Assembly: GCA_947427205.1 (NCBI GenBank)
Contig: CANEHB010000016.1
Span: forward strand, 1-43,299
Length of the DNA: 43,299 nt
DNA from: an uncultured Clostridium sp.
Lineage (GTDB): Bacteria; Bacillota; Clostridia; TANB77; CAG-508
Reading direction: 5' to 3'
Shown: positions 8,212 through 15,255 of the stretch, in pieces
Position numbering within the stretch: position 1 is the stretch's first letter
Layout: each line of letters starts with the position of its first letter
The notes under the pieces: model-generated
What the model was told of the DNA's origin: nothing
The model's input: the letters and a program-made list of their open reading frames with translations, nothing else
Database searches by the model: none
Made by a program: the position numbers and the translations under genes

Positions 8212-9081
8212 ATGATAGATTTGCATATGCATACAATTTATTCTGATGGAAGTAAAAGTGTTGAAGAACTATTAAAAATGTGTGAAGAGAAGAAGTTAGA
8301 ATACATATCAATAACAGATCATGATACTTGTAAGCAATATAATGATGAGGCATTAAGAAAAAATATATTTACAGGTAAGATAATAATAGGAACAGAACAA
8401 CATGCAGTGTTTAAAGATAAAAGTATTGAAATTTTAGGTTATAATATTGATACAGATATTATTAGCAAATGGGAAAAAAAATATTATTCAGAAGAATCTT
8501 TAAAAGAACAACAAATTATTTGCTACAAAAAATTATTAGATATATGTGATAAACAAGGATTAATATATGATGAAACTAAAATTGCAAAACCCCAAAGAGC
8601 ATCAGAATTTGTAGAACCTCCAATATATAATGAATTAATGAGACATGAAGAAAATCATAAGATATTAGGAGAATTCACAGAAAGTTTTAGTATTTTTTTT
8701 AGAAAAGGTCTTGCTAATAAAAATAGTATTTACTTTATGAATCATATAGAATTTAGACCACAATATAAAGAAGTAATAGATATTATACATAAAGCAGGTG
8801 GAAAAGCATTTTTAGCCCATCCTTTTGAATATAGAATTGAAGATACAATTAAGTTTATTGATGATTTAAGAAAAGAAAAAGAACTAGATGGAATAGAAGT
8901 ATTCCATCCTTCATCAGAAATAGAAAATAGAATTCAAATTTTAATGGATTATGCTAGAAAAAATAATTTATATATGAGTGGTGGAAGTGATTATCATGGC
9001 AGTCCAAAACCAGATTTAGAAATTGGAACAGGAAGAGGAAGCTTAAATATAAGTAAAGAAATTATAGAGGAGTGGATATAA
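8212..9081 (+). CDS. PHP-domain metal-dependent phosphoesterase
   Basis: A 289-residue PHP protein with all four metal-binding blocks: HMHTIYSDGS (H5, H7, D12), ITDHDT (about 35-39), AHPFEYR (about 203) and GGSDYHG (about 262). The overall pattern is that of the YciV/TrpH (RNase AM-like) group, which hydrolyses 3',5'-phosphoadenosine-type nucleotides or short RNAs. The GGAGG before the ATG is good. It overlaps the next gene by one base (TAATG), so the PHP and MBL enzymes are translationally coupled. Confidence 0.85.
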   Translation: MIDLHMHTIYSDGSKSVEELLKMCEEKKLEYISITDHDTCKQYNDEALRKNIFTGKIIIGTEQHAVFKDKSIEILGYNIDTDIISKWEKKYYSEESLKEQQIICYKKLLDICDKQGLIYDETKIAKPQRASEFVEPPIYNELMRHEENHKILGEFTESFSIFFRKGLANKNSIYFMNHIEFRPQYKEVIDIIHKAGGKAFLAHPFEYRIEDTIKFIDDLRKEKELDGIEVFHPSSEIENRIQILMDYARKNNLYMSGGSDYHGSPKPDLEIGTGRGSLNISKEIIEEWI

Positions 9082-9884
9082 TGGAAAAATTATTAATTTT
9101 AGGTACTGGAGCAGGCACACCTATAAATTGTTATAATATGTGTGCAATACTTGAAAATGATGGAAAATATTTATTAATAGATACAGGTGGAGGAAGTCAA
9201 ATACTAAAACAAATCAGAGATGTAGGAGTAGATTTTACTAATATTCATGATGTATTTATCTCTCATAAACATATAGATCATTTATTAGGAATATTTTATG
9301 TATTGCGTTATGCTTGTCAACTAATGTGTGGAAATAAATATAATGGAAAGATGAATATATATTGTGCAAAAGAAGTAAGAGAAATTATAGATAGATTCGT
9401 TATGGATACATTTCATGAGGTACATATTGAAAAATATAAAGAAAATATTGTTTTTTATGAAATTGAAATTGCTCAAAAATATGATATTATAGGATATAAT
9501 ATTGAAGTTCTTGATATGTATTCAATTGAAGGAATACAATATGGTTTTCAAACAAAATTAAATGGTGGGAAAATATTTACATTTTTAGGAGATGTACCTT
9601 GTAATGAAAAGTTATATGATAAAATAAAAAATACAGATTGGGTTTTACATGAAGTATTTTGTATGGATTCTGAAAAAGAAATATTTAAACCATATGAAAA
9701 AAATCATTCAACAGTAAAAGATGTATGTGAAAAAATGAAACCACTTGGAATTAAAAATTTATTAGTTTGGCATACAAAAGATAATGATATTAAAAATAGA
9801 AAAGAGTTATATACAAATGAAGCTAAAATGTATTATAATGGAAATTTTTTCGTTCCAAATGATTTAGAAAAAATTGAATTATAA
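9081..9884 (+). CDS. MBL-fold metallo-hydrolase (RNase Z-like)
   Basis: A 267-residue metallo-beta-lactamase fold protein. ILGTGAGTP opens the fold, LLIDTGGG follows, and the metal motif is SHKHIDH (H62, H64, D66, H67). FLGDVP, VLHEVF and the late LLVWHTKD supply further ligand positions, an arrangement like RNase Z/arylsulfatase-type members. The ATG at 9081 overlaps the PHP stop and has GAGGAG eight bases upstream; an in-frame GTG at 9072 lies in that ribosome binding site and is rejected. It is likely a nuclease or cyclic-nucleotide phosphodiesterase; which is not decidable here. Confidence 0.8.
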   Translation: MEKLLILGTGAGTPINCYNMCAILENDGKYLLIDTGGGSQILKQIRDVGVDFTNIHDVFISHKHIDHLLGIFYVLRYACQLMCGNKYNGKMNIYCAKEVREIIDRFVMDTFHEVHIEKYKENIVFYEIEIAQKYDIIGYNIEVLDMYSIEGIQYGFQTKLNGGKIFTFLGDVPCNEKLYDKIKNTDWVLHEVFCMDSEKEIFKPYEKNHSTVKDVCEKMKPLGIKNLLVWHTKDNDIKNRKELYTNEAKMYYNGNFFVPNDLEKIEL

Positions 9885-9969
9885 TTGAGAAGTAACTAAA
9901 AGATGACTTATACTTTAATAAAATATTGTATATGATATATTAAAATTTTAATAATTAAAGGAGAAATTT

Positions 9970-10416
9970 ATGGTAGTAATAGCAGGTTGTATTATAAAAA
10001 GAGATAATAAAATATTAATGGTAAAAGAGGCCCAAAAGAAATGCTATGGACAATGGAACTTTCCAGCAGGGCATGTAGATGAATTTGAAAAAATAACAGA
10101 TGCAGCTATAAGAGAAGTGTTTGAAGAAACAGGATGCAAAGTAAAACTTACAGGTGTATTACCAATTGCAACAATGAATAATAAAGAGGAAACTTATTTT
10201 CATGTTAGATTTACAGCAGAAATTTTAGAAGAAAATATTAAATTTGATACAGAAGAAATATTAGATGTTCAGTGGAAAGATATAGAAGAAATAAAAAATA
10301 TGACAGATAAAGAATTACGTGGATATGACAATAGTATAGATTTTATAAAAGCTTTAGAGGAAAATAAGGTATATCCTGTAGAAGTGTTTAGTGATAAACT
10401 TTATATTAGAAAATAA
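9970..10416 (+). CDS. MutT-like Nudix hydrolase
   Basis: A 148-residue protein with a perfect Nudix box at 34-56: G HVDEF E KITDAAI RE VFEETGC. The short N-terminal strand VVIAGCIIKRDNKILMVKE and WNFPAGHV are typical of MutT/NudF-like hydrolases. Likely substrates are nucleoside triphosphates or oxidised nucleotides; specificity is unknown. AAAGGAG precedes the ATG. It is the third Nudix gene within 9 kb. Confidence 0.85.
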   Translation: MVVIAGCIIKRDNKILMVKEAQKKCYGQWNFPAGHVDEFEKITDAAIREVFEETGCKVKLTGVLPIATMNNKEETYFHVRFTAEILEENIKFDTEEILDVQWKDIEEIKNMTDKELRGYDNSIDFIKALEENKVYPVEVFSDKLYIRK

Positions 10417-10476
10417 ATATATAGATGTTAGAATATATATATATATAATTAAAATAAAAAATATATAGGAGAGAAT

Positions 10477-11052
10477 ATGGAAAAAGAAATTGTAATTGCA
10501 TCAGGAAATAAAGGAAAAATAAAAGAAGCACGAGAAATATTAAAAGGCTTTAAAATAATTCCATTAAGTGAGATTGATAATAATATAGATGTAGAAGAAG
10601 ATAAAGATACATTTGAAGAAAATTCAATAAAAAAAGCGTATGAAATATCAAAACACTTGAAAGGAAAAATGTGTATATCAGATGATTCTGGAATAGAAAT
10701 TGAATATTTAGATGGATTTCCAGGAGTATATACCAAAAGATGGCATAAAGGAACTGATAGAGATAGAAACTTAGAAATTATAACTAAATTGGAAGGTGTA
10801 AAAAAGGAAAATAGAAAAGTAAAATTTGTAACTGCAATAGCATTAGCAGAAGGAGAAAATATTATAACAGCAGTTGAAAATTTAGAAGGATATATAGCTG
10901 AAGAACCGAGAGGCGAAAATGGTTTTGGATTTGATGAAATATTTGAACTTGAAAATGGAAAAACTTTAGCTGAAATTACAGAAGAAGAGAAAAATGAAAT
11001 AAGTGCTAGAAAAAAAGCATTAGAAATATTAAAAAGTAAATTAAGCTATTAA
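10477..11052 (+). CDS. rdgB: XTP/dITP diphosphatase (RdgB/HAM1)
   Basis: A 191-residue Ham1/RdgB pyrophosphatase, which removes ITP, dITP and XTP from the nucleotide pool. Signature blocks are all present: IASGNKGKIKEA, DTFEENSIKKAYE, SDDSGIEIEYLDG with FPGVYTKRW, GENGFGFDEIFE, and the end block KTLAEITEEEKNEISAR. Length is normal. AGGAGAG precedes the ATG, and two hairpins follow, so it ends this transcript. Confidence 0.95.
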   Translation: MEKEIVIASGNKGKIKEAREILKGFKIIPLSEIDNNIDVEEDKDTFEENSIKKAYEISKHLKGKMCISDDSGIEIEYLDGFPGVYTKRWHKGTDRDRNLEIITKLEGVKKENRKVKFVTAIALAEGENIITAVENLEGYIAEEPRGENGFGFDEIFELENGKTLAEITEEEKNEISARKKALEILKSKLSY

Positions 11053-11098
11053 TTATAGTATTATAGTATAAGAGAAATTTTGTTTTAAATTATTATAA

Positions 11099-11186
11099 TA
11101 TAAAGCTTTTAATGATTTTTGAAAGCTTTATAACTAAAAGTTATTCTTAATATAAAGTAAATTTTATATTAAGAATAACTTTTTAT
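11099..11186 (+). terminator. Tandem hairpins after rdgB
   Basis: The first hairpin has arms ATAAAGCTTT / AAAGCTTTAT (about 11099-11132). The second is a perfect 20-bp stem, 11137-11156 with 11163-11182, loop GTAAAT, ending in CTTTTTAT. The second is far stronger than most terminators in the window and may insulate splB from upstream transcription. Confidence 0.8.
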
Positions 11187-11218
11187 ATCAGGGTTAAACT
11201 ATTTTGGGAGGTTATAAT

Positions 11219-12218
11219 ATGTTTAATCCTGATTGTATTTATTATGAAAAAGAAATAGAAAACTATTATCTTGGTAAAGAACTTTTACAAAAATATAGTA
11301 ATGTTCCTAAAGTTGTAATTGATAATCATAATAATATTGAAATAATGAGAAAAAAGGAAAATTCTGAGTTTCCAAAAATGAAGAGAAATTTAATTATAGG
11401 AGTAAGGAAAACACATAAGTTTGTTGAAAACCATAAGGTATCAGACTATCTTGTTCCATATACATCTTCTGGGTGTATAGCAATGTGCATGTATTGCTAT
11501 TTAGTTTGTAATTATAATAAATGTGCTTATTTAAGAATATTTGTAAATAGAGAAAAAATGCTAGAAAAAATAATTAAAGTAAATAATCAATCAGATAAGG
11601 AATTAACTTTTGAGATAGGAAGTAATAGTGATTTAATCTTAGAAAATACTATAACTGGAAATTTGGATTGGACAATTAAAGAATTTAGTAAAGTAAATAA
11701 AGGATATTTAACATTTCCAACTAAGTTTGATATGGTAGATTCTATATGCAATATCGAACATAATGAAAGAATAATTATTAGAATGAGTGTAAATCCAGAA
11801 GAAATTATTAATAAAATAGAATTTCGGAACTTCAAGATTAAAAGAAAGAGTACAAGCAATAAATAAATTAAAAAGAGCAGGATATAAAATAGGAATATTA
11901 ATTGCACCAGTAGTTATGATATATAATTGGAAGGAAGAATATGAAGATTTAATAAAGTATTTGCAAGAGAATTTATCAGATGAGGTAAAAAAGGATGTAT
12001 TTTTTGAGGTAATTTTTATGACATATAGTTATGTACATCGTATGATTAATCAAGATGCATTTCCGAATTCAATTAACTTATATAATCCAGAATTAATGAC
12101 AGGAAGAGGCAGAGGAAAATATATGTATAAAAATTATTTAAGAAAAGAAGGAGAAGAATTTTTTAGAAAAAAACTAAAAAAATATTTTCCTAAAAACGAA
12201 ATAATTTATATAGTTTAA
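11219..12218 (+). CDS. splB: Spore photoproduct lyase, frame interrupted once at CGGA
   Basis: Radical-SAM DNA-repair enzyme that reverses UV thymine dimers in germinating spores. The ATG at 11219 has GGGAGG upstream. The cluster motif CIAMCMYCYL gives CxxxCxxC. The frame runs to KIEF, then meets in-frame CGG (11825-11827) and stops 13 codons later; skipping C11825 gives GTSRLKERVQAINKLKRAGYKIG, the conserved continuation, to the stop at 12216-12218. The joined product is 332 residues, close to the roughly 340 of the family. The segment FEIGSNSD has Ser where B. subtilis has the H-donor Cys (EAACTSD), so catalysis may differ. It is either a recoded gene or a one-base pseudogene. Confidence 0.85.
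11825..11828 (+). other. Candidate +1 frameshift site CGGA in splB
   Basis: Context TTT CGG AAC in frame 0. Skipping the C gives TTT GGA ACT = F G T, and the Gly matches the G of the EPGT-like segment in spore photoproduct lyases. Frame 0 ends at TAA 13 codons later. It is the same quadruplet as at 32578 and 32681. Confidence 0.6.
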
Positions 12219-12273
12219 TATTTTTTAAAACAGTAGTTTATAGATTAAATAAAATAGGACATTATAAAATTAC

Positions 12274-12313
12274 AAAAGACAAAATTACTTGCAAATTTAC
12301 TTGTCTTTTTCAA
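12274..12313 (+). terminator. Terminator-like hairpin after splB
   Basis: Arms AAAAGACAA (12274-12282) and TTGTCTTTT (12301-12309), with an 18-base loop and T-run at the end. Likely the splB terminator. Confidence 0.55.
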
Positions 12314-12371
12314 TGTGCATAATTTATTTGTAGATTACTAAGTTTTGAACAGCTAAGAAATGTATAAAATT

Positions 12372-12378
12372 TGTCGAA
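12372..12378 (+). promoter_or_regulatory. TGTCGAA, matches the Spo0A box
   Basis: TGTCGAA equals the core Spo0A-binding heptamer. It lies two bases before the long hairpin. A single seven-base match can arise by chance, so this is only a candidate. Confidence 0.2.
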
Positions 12379-12379
12379 G

Positions 12380-12425
12380 ATTTTATATTATAGAAACTGC
12401 AGAACGCTTTTCTATAATATAAAAT
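12380..12425. repeat. 17-bp perfect inverted repeat
   Basis: Arms 12380-12396 and 12409-12425 are exact reverse complements (ATTTTATATTATAGAAA and partner), with the loop CTGCAGAACGCT. No T-run follows directly, so it is not a standard terminator. Confidence 0.85.
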
Positions 12426-12449
12426 AGATATGTTATATATAAATTGAAA
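12421..12449. repeat. 29-base dispersed repeat, copy 1
   Basis: Matches 43253-43281 at 27 of 29 bases (AAAATAGATATGT core, then ATATAAATTGAAA). Both copies are intergenic and have the same orientation. Confidence 0.75.
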
Positions 12450-12476
12450 GTGCTCATAAAGTACTTTCTTTTTTTA
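12446..12476 (+). terminator. U-tailed hairpin
   Basis: GAAAGTGCT / AGTACTTTC stem (9 bp with one G-U pair), loop CATAA, followed by seven or more T. It could terminate a short transcript or attenuate the downstream gene. Confidence 0.7.
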
Positions 12477-12634
12477 TTTTTATATGATAAAATTTTAAAT
12501 GGAAAACAAATAAAAAGGGCTAATCTAAAATTAAGTATTTTGATAAATTATACTATAGAAGTAAATAATGTGTAATACAATAAATAAATTTTGATAATTA
12601 ATAAAAATAAAAAAGGAATAAAAAATAGTAATAA

Positions 12635-13285
12635 ATGAAATTAGAAGATTTAAAAACTGAATATGATAAATTGCAAGAAAAATATGGAGCAAAAGAACTA
12701 GACTCTATTTATAATGGTGGATGTATTAAGAATCCAGATATTTGTTTTGTATTTATGAATCCAACTGGAAGAAATATTGCATCTTCAAAAGACTGGAAAG
12801 GGAGAAAGTCTCCTTGGATTGGAACTAAAAATATATGGGATTTGTTTCATAGTTTAAATTTAATGAATGAAGATATTTATAAAAAAATAAAAGAAATAAA
12901 ACCAAATGATTGGACAGAAAAATTTGCAGAAGAAGTTTACGAAGATGTTAAAGTACATAAATATTTTATTACTAATTTAGGAAAATGTACTCAACTAGAT
13001 GCAAGAGTATTACCAGATAGTGTTTATAAAGAATACTTAGATTTATTAAAAAAAGAAATAGAGATAGTAAATCCAAAAGTAATTATTTTATTTGGCAATC
13101 AAGTAAGCTCTATAGTTCTTGATAAAAAAATATCAGTATCTACATGTAGAAAAGAGTTATTTAAAGAAAAAATAAATAATAAAGAATATAAATTTTATTC
13201 AGTTTATTATCCAATAGGAAATGGAAGATTTAATATAGACAAATCAATAGAAGATATAAAATGGATTATGAAAAATAATATATGA
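12635..13285 (+). CDS. Uracil-DNA-glycosylase-superfamily protein
   Basis: A 216-residue protein with the UDG fold pattern: water-activating motif region FVFMNPTGRNIAS (about 38-50), PWIGT, ITNLGKC (about 110), PKVIILFGNQVSS (about 146) and the DNA-intercalation-like YYPIGNGRF (about 191-199). It would remove uracil or another damaged base from DNA. Motif 1 lacks the classic GEAPG wording of family 4, so the subgroup is unclear. It fits the repair and house-cleaning theme and follows splB on the same strand. It ends with TGA. Confidence 0.75.
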   Translation: MKLEDLKTEYDKLQEKYGAKELDSIYNGGCIKNPDICFVFMNPTGRNIASSKDWKGRKSPWIGTKNIWDLFHSLNLMNEDIYKKIKEIKPNDWTEKFAEEVYEDVKVHKYFITNLGKCTQLDARVLPDSVYKEYLDLLKKEIEIVNPKVIILFGNQVSSIVLDKKISVSTCRKELFKEKINNKEYKFYSVYYPIGNGRFNIDKSIEDIKWIMKNNI

Positions 13286-13381
13286 AATAATTAAGTATTA
13301 ATAAATTAAAATTAAATTAACAAAAGAAAGACATAAATAATAAAATTAAGAGTATTATGTATTACTCTAATGGAGGGAAAA

Positions 13382-13933
13382 ATGGAAAATTATTTTATAA
13401 TACATGGATCATTTAGCAGTCCATATTCAAATTGGATAGGGTGGTTACACGATTTTTTAGAATCAGATGGAAAGCAAGTGTATGTACCAAATTTTCCAAT
13501 AGGAGTTGGATATCAAAATTATGAAAATTGGAGTAAAATATTAAAAAATTATTTAGACATAGGGTTAATAAATGAAAACACAACTATTATAGGACATAGT
13601 ATTGCTCCAGTATTTATATCAAAATTTTTAACAGAAAATAAAGTAAAAGTAAAAAAATTAATATTTGTATGTGGATTTAATAATTATTTTGGAATTAATG
13701 AAGAATATGATCTAGTAAATGAAAGCATGTATTTTGATAATTTAGAAGATGTAAAAAAATATGCAAATGAAATTGTTTGTTTTTACTCTAATAATGATCC
13801 TTATGTAAAATGTGAAGCTGAAAAAGATTTTGCAGATAAAGTTGCAAATGAGCAGATTTTAATTCCCAATGCAGGACATATAAATGTAGAGAGTGGATAT
13901 GATACTTTTGAAGATATAGTAACATATCTTTAA
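13382..13933 (+). CDS. Alpha/beta hydrolase (RBBP9/YdeN-like serine hydrolase)
   Basis: A small hydrolase of about 183 residues. N-terminal YFIIHGSFSSPYSNWIGWL carries the oxyanion region, TIIGHSIAPVF the nucleophile elbow (GHSIA), FYSNNDPYV the acidic residue and IPNAGHINVE the histidine, giving a complete Ser-Asp-His triad in the order of the RBBP9/YdeN family. Substrates are unknown. The ATG at 13382 is chosen because GGAGG (13374-13378) lies just before it; the ATG at 13370 lies upstream of and too close to that site. Confidence 0.8.
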   Translation: MENYFIIHGSFSSPYSNWIGWLHDFLESDGKQVYVPNFPIGVGYQNYENWSKILKNYLDIGLINENTTIIGHSIAPVFISKFLTENKVKVKKLIFVCGFNNYFGINEEYDLVNESMYFDNLEDVKKYANEIVCFYSNNDPYVKCEAEKDFADKVANEQILIPNAGHINVESGYDTFEDIVTYL

Positions 13934-13950
13934 AATAAGATAAAATATTA

Positions 13951-14022
13951 AATAAAGAATTTTTATTAATTTTAAGCAATGTAAAAGCTTTAGATTTTTA
14001 TGAATTCTTTATTATTTTATTT
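13951..14022 (+). terminator. Terminator-like hairpin after the hydrolase gene
   Basis: 11-bp arms AATAAAGAATT (13951-13961) and AATTCTTTATT (14003-14013), with a 41-base loop and an AT-rich tail. Moderate support because of the long loop. Confidence 0.45.
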
Positions 14023-14034
14023 GAATAATAAAGA

Positions 14035-14063
14035 TTTACTATTTTATGTAAATATAATATAAT
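14035..14063 (+). promoter_or_regulatory. Sigma-A-type promoter of the 14152 lipoprotein
   Basis: TTTACT at 14035-14040, a 17-base spacer, and TATAAT at 14058-14063. It starts the first acquired-looking transcription unit; the leader is about 85 bases. Confidence 0.65.
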
Positions 14064-14151
14064 ATCTATATGTATGCTATAAATAAGGAGAATAGTTAAA
14101 CAGTTAAACAGCAACTAATAATGAATAACCAAAACAATTGGAGGAGAAAAG

Positions 14152-14925
14152 ATGATGAGAAGAAAGGTATTTTTATTGGTAGTAGTAGTTCTAGTGATGC
14201 TCACAGGTTGTAGCAATAAAATAAGTTTTAACACGATTGCGGCTGACATAGAGGAGCTTTCAGTAGAGCCAGAAAATTGGCAATCTGAGGAAGCGATATG
14301 TCTCTATGATGAAACAAAATTACCGCCAAGTATTCAGCGTGAATACATTAGAATAGTTCAGAGTGAAAATGACAAAAAGATATGCTTAGCAGGTCCTAAA
14401 GGAGGAACAATGGACATTTTATCTGATGAAGAAGGAATATATATTAAAAATCAGATAAAATTTTTCAGAAGTGGTAACAGCATTGTTTTGATTTCAAAAT
14501 CATGGAGAACTATGAATAGGCAGGAATATACTGAAGAAGCTGAGCTTATTTCGTCACAGATCGAAATTGACATTCCTGACCAGGCTGAATATGTAAAGGT
14601 TGCTGAGACTCAGAATTTTTCGGTTGTGTATAATACAAAGAAAAATCAATACGTATGTTTAAAGTATGGAGAGGTAATTGGAGCAGTAACTGCTACGAAT
14701 TTAGAGGCACTGTTGCATGCTGAGATGCCAAAAGGCAAAGAAGAAAGTGACGATCAAGTTGGATTCAATTATAATGGAAAAGAGTATGTATTAATTATAG
14801 ACAAGAATAATGGAAATATGACATTTAATGTTGCCGAGAAGAAAAATTTTTCAGAAAGTTATAATAAGGAAGATATTCTTGTTAATGGTAATATCGTACT
14901 GAAAGCGTGTGTTATTGTACGTTAA
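14152..14925 (+). CDS. Predicted lipoprotein, unknown function, foreign codon usage
   Basis: A 257-residue protein with a lipoprotein signal: MMRRKVFLLVVVVLVMLTGC, lipobox LTGC with the lipidated Cys at 20. The mature part is soluble and acidic, with no motif I recognise; two short repeats of a YxGxExxxV/I-type strand pattern are visible (LKYGEVIGAV, YNGKEYVLII). Base composition and codons (CGT, TCG, GCG, CTG) differ from neighbours. The GGAGGAGAAAAGATGA start region closely resembles that of the TPM gene at 19147, which suggests a common source. It has its own promoter and terminator. Confidence 0.8.
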   Translation: MMRRKVFLLVVVVLVMLTGCSNKISFNTIAADIEELSVEPENWQSEEAICLYDETKLPPSIQREYIRIVQSENDKKICLAGPKGGTMDILSDEEGIYIKNQIKFFRSGNSIVLISKSWRTMNRQEYTEEAELISSQIEIDIPDQAEYVKVAETQNFSVVYNTKKNQYVCLKYGEVIGAVTATNLEALLHAEMPKGKEESDDQVGFNYNGKEYVLIIDKNNGNMTFNVAEKKNFSESYNKEDILVNGNIVLKACVIVR

Positions 14926-15050
14926 GTTATATTGTGATAATATTAGCAAGTTGAAATTTGAATTTTAAGTGTATTTTAATGCATGAAAAAGCAAGGAAAA
15001 TATTTATAACTGTTTAACAAAGATTTTGTCTCCAAAAAAATTAAAGATTA

Positions 15051-15092
15051 AGTGTGAGAAGTACGATACTAAAGTATTTCCCACGCTTTTTC
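15051..15092 (+). terminator. Intrinsic terminator of the lipoprotein unit
   Basis: Left arm from AGTGTGAGAAGTAC (15051-15064), right arm AGTATTTCCCACGCT (15073-15087), paired with several G-U wobbles, then a T-run. It closes the unit begun at 14035. Confidence 0.8.
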
Positions 15093-15172
15093 ATTTAATG
15101 GAAAAGTACTTTGCAAACATTTGTACAATATATTAAAATCTAATGAAAGATAATATAAATTTTTTAAATGCG

Positions 15173-15201
15173 TTGACATTGTTCCGAATATAGTATAAAA
15201 T
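15173..15201 (+). promoter_or_regulatory. Sigma-A-type promoter of the HTH gene
   Basis: TTGACA at 15173-15178, then TATAAA at 15194-15199 (15-base spacer) or TAAAAT at 15196-15201 (17-base spacer). With the terminator at 15051-15092 it accounts for the 330-bp gap between 14925 and 15256. Confidence 0.75.
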
Positions 15202-15255
15202 AAACATACTGAATGCAGAACAATACAAATAAAAATTACAAATTTTTAAAGATAG

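Larger units (their letters stand above)
12219..12634 (+). other. 416-bp intergenic region with three hairpins
   Basis: No convincing ORF. It holds a terminator-like hairpin (12274-12309), a long perfect hairpin (12380-12425) preceded by TGTCGAA (12372-12378), a 29-base repeat also found near the window end (12421-12449), and a U-tailed hairpin (12446-12475). The density of structure is unusual for a spacer here and could be a small RNA or a regulated leader for the downstream gene. Confidence 0.6.

Noticed and set aside
13788..13979. Opposite-strand open frames such as this one, and others over der, the TPM gene and the deaminase fusion gene
   Set aside because: They are shadows of real genes, with no ribosome binding sites, no family motifs, and Leu/Phe/Ile-rich composition that comes from the complement of AT-rich genes.
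14086..14151. Leader peptide upstream of the 14152 lipoprotein
   Set aside because: An AAGGAG is present but no start codon follows at a sensible distance; only the TPM leader has a minimal ORF (19080-19091), itself possibly chance.
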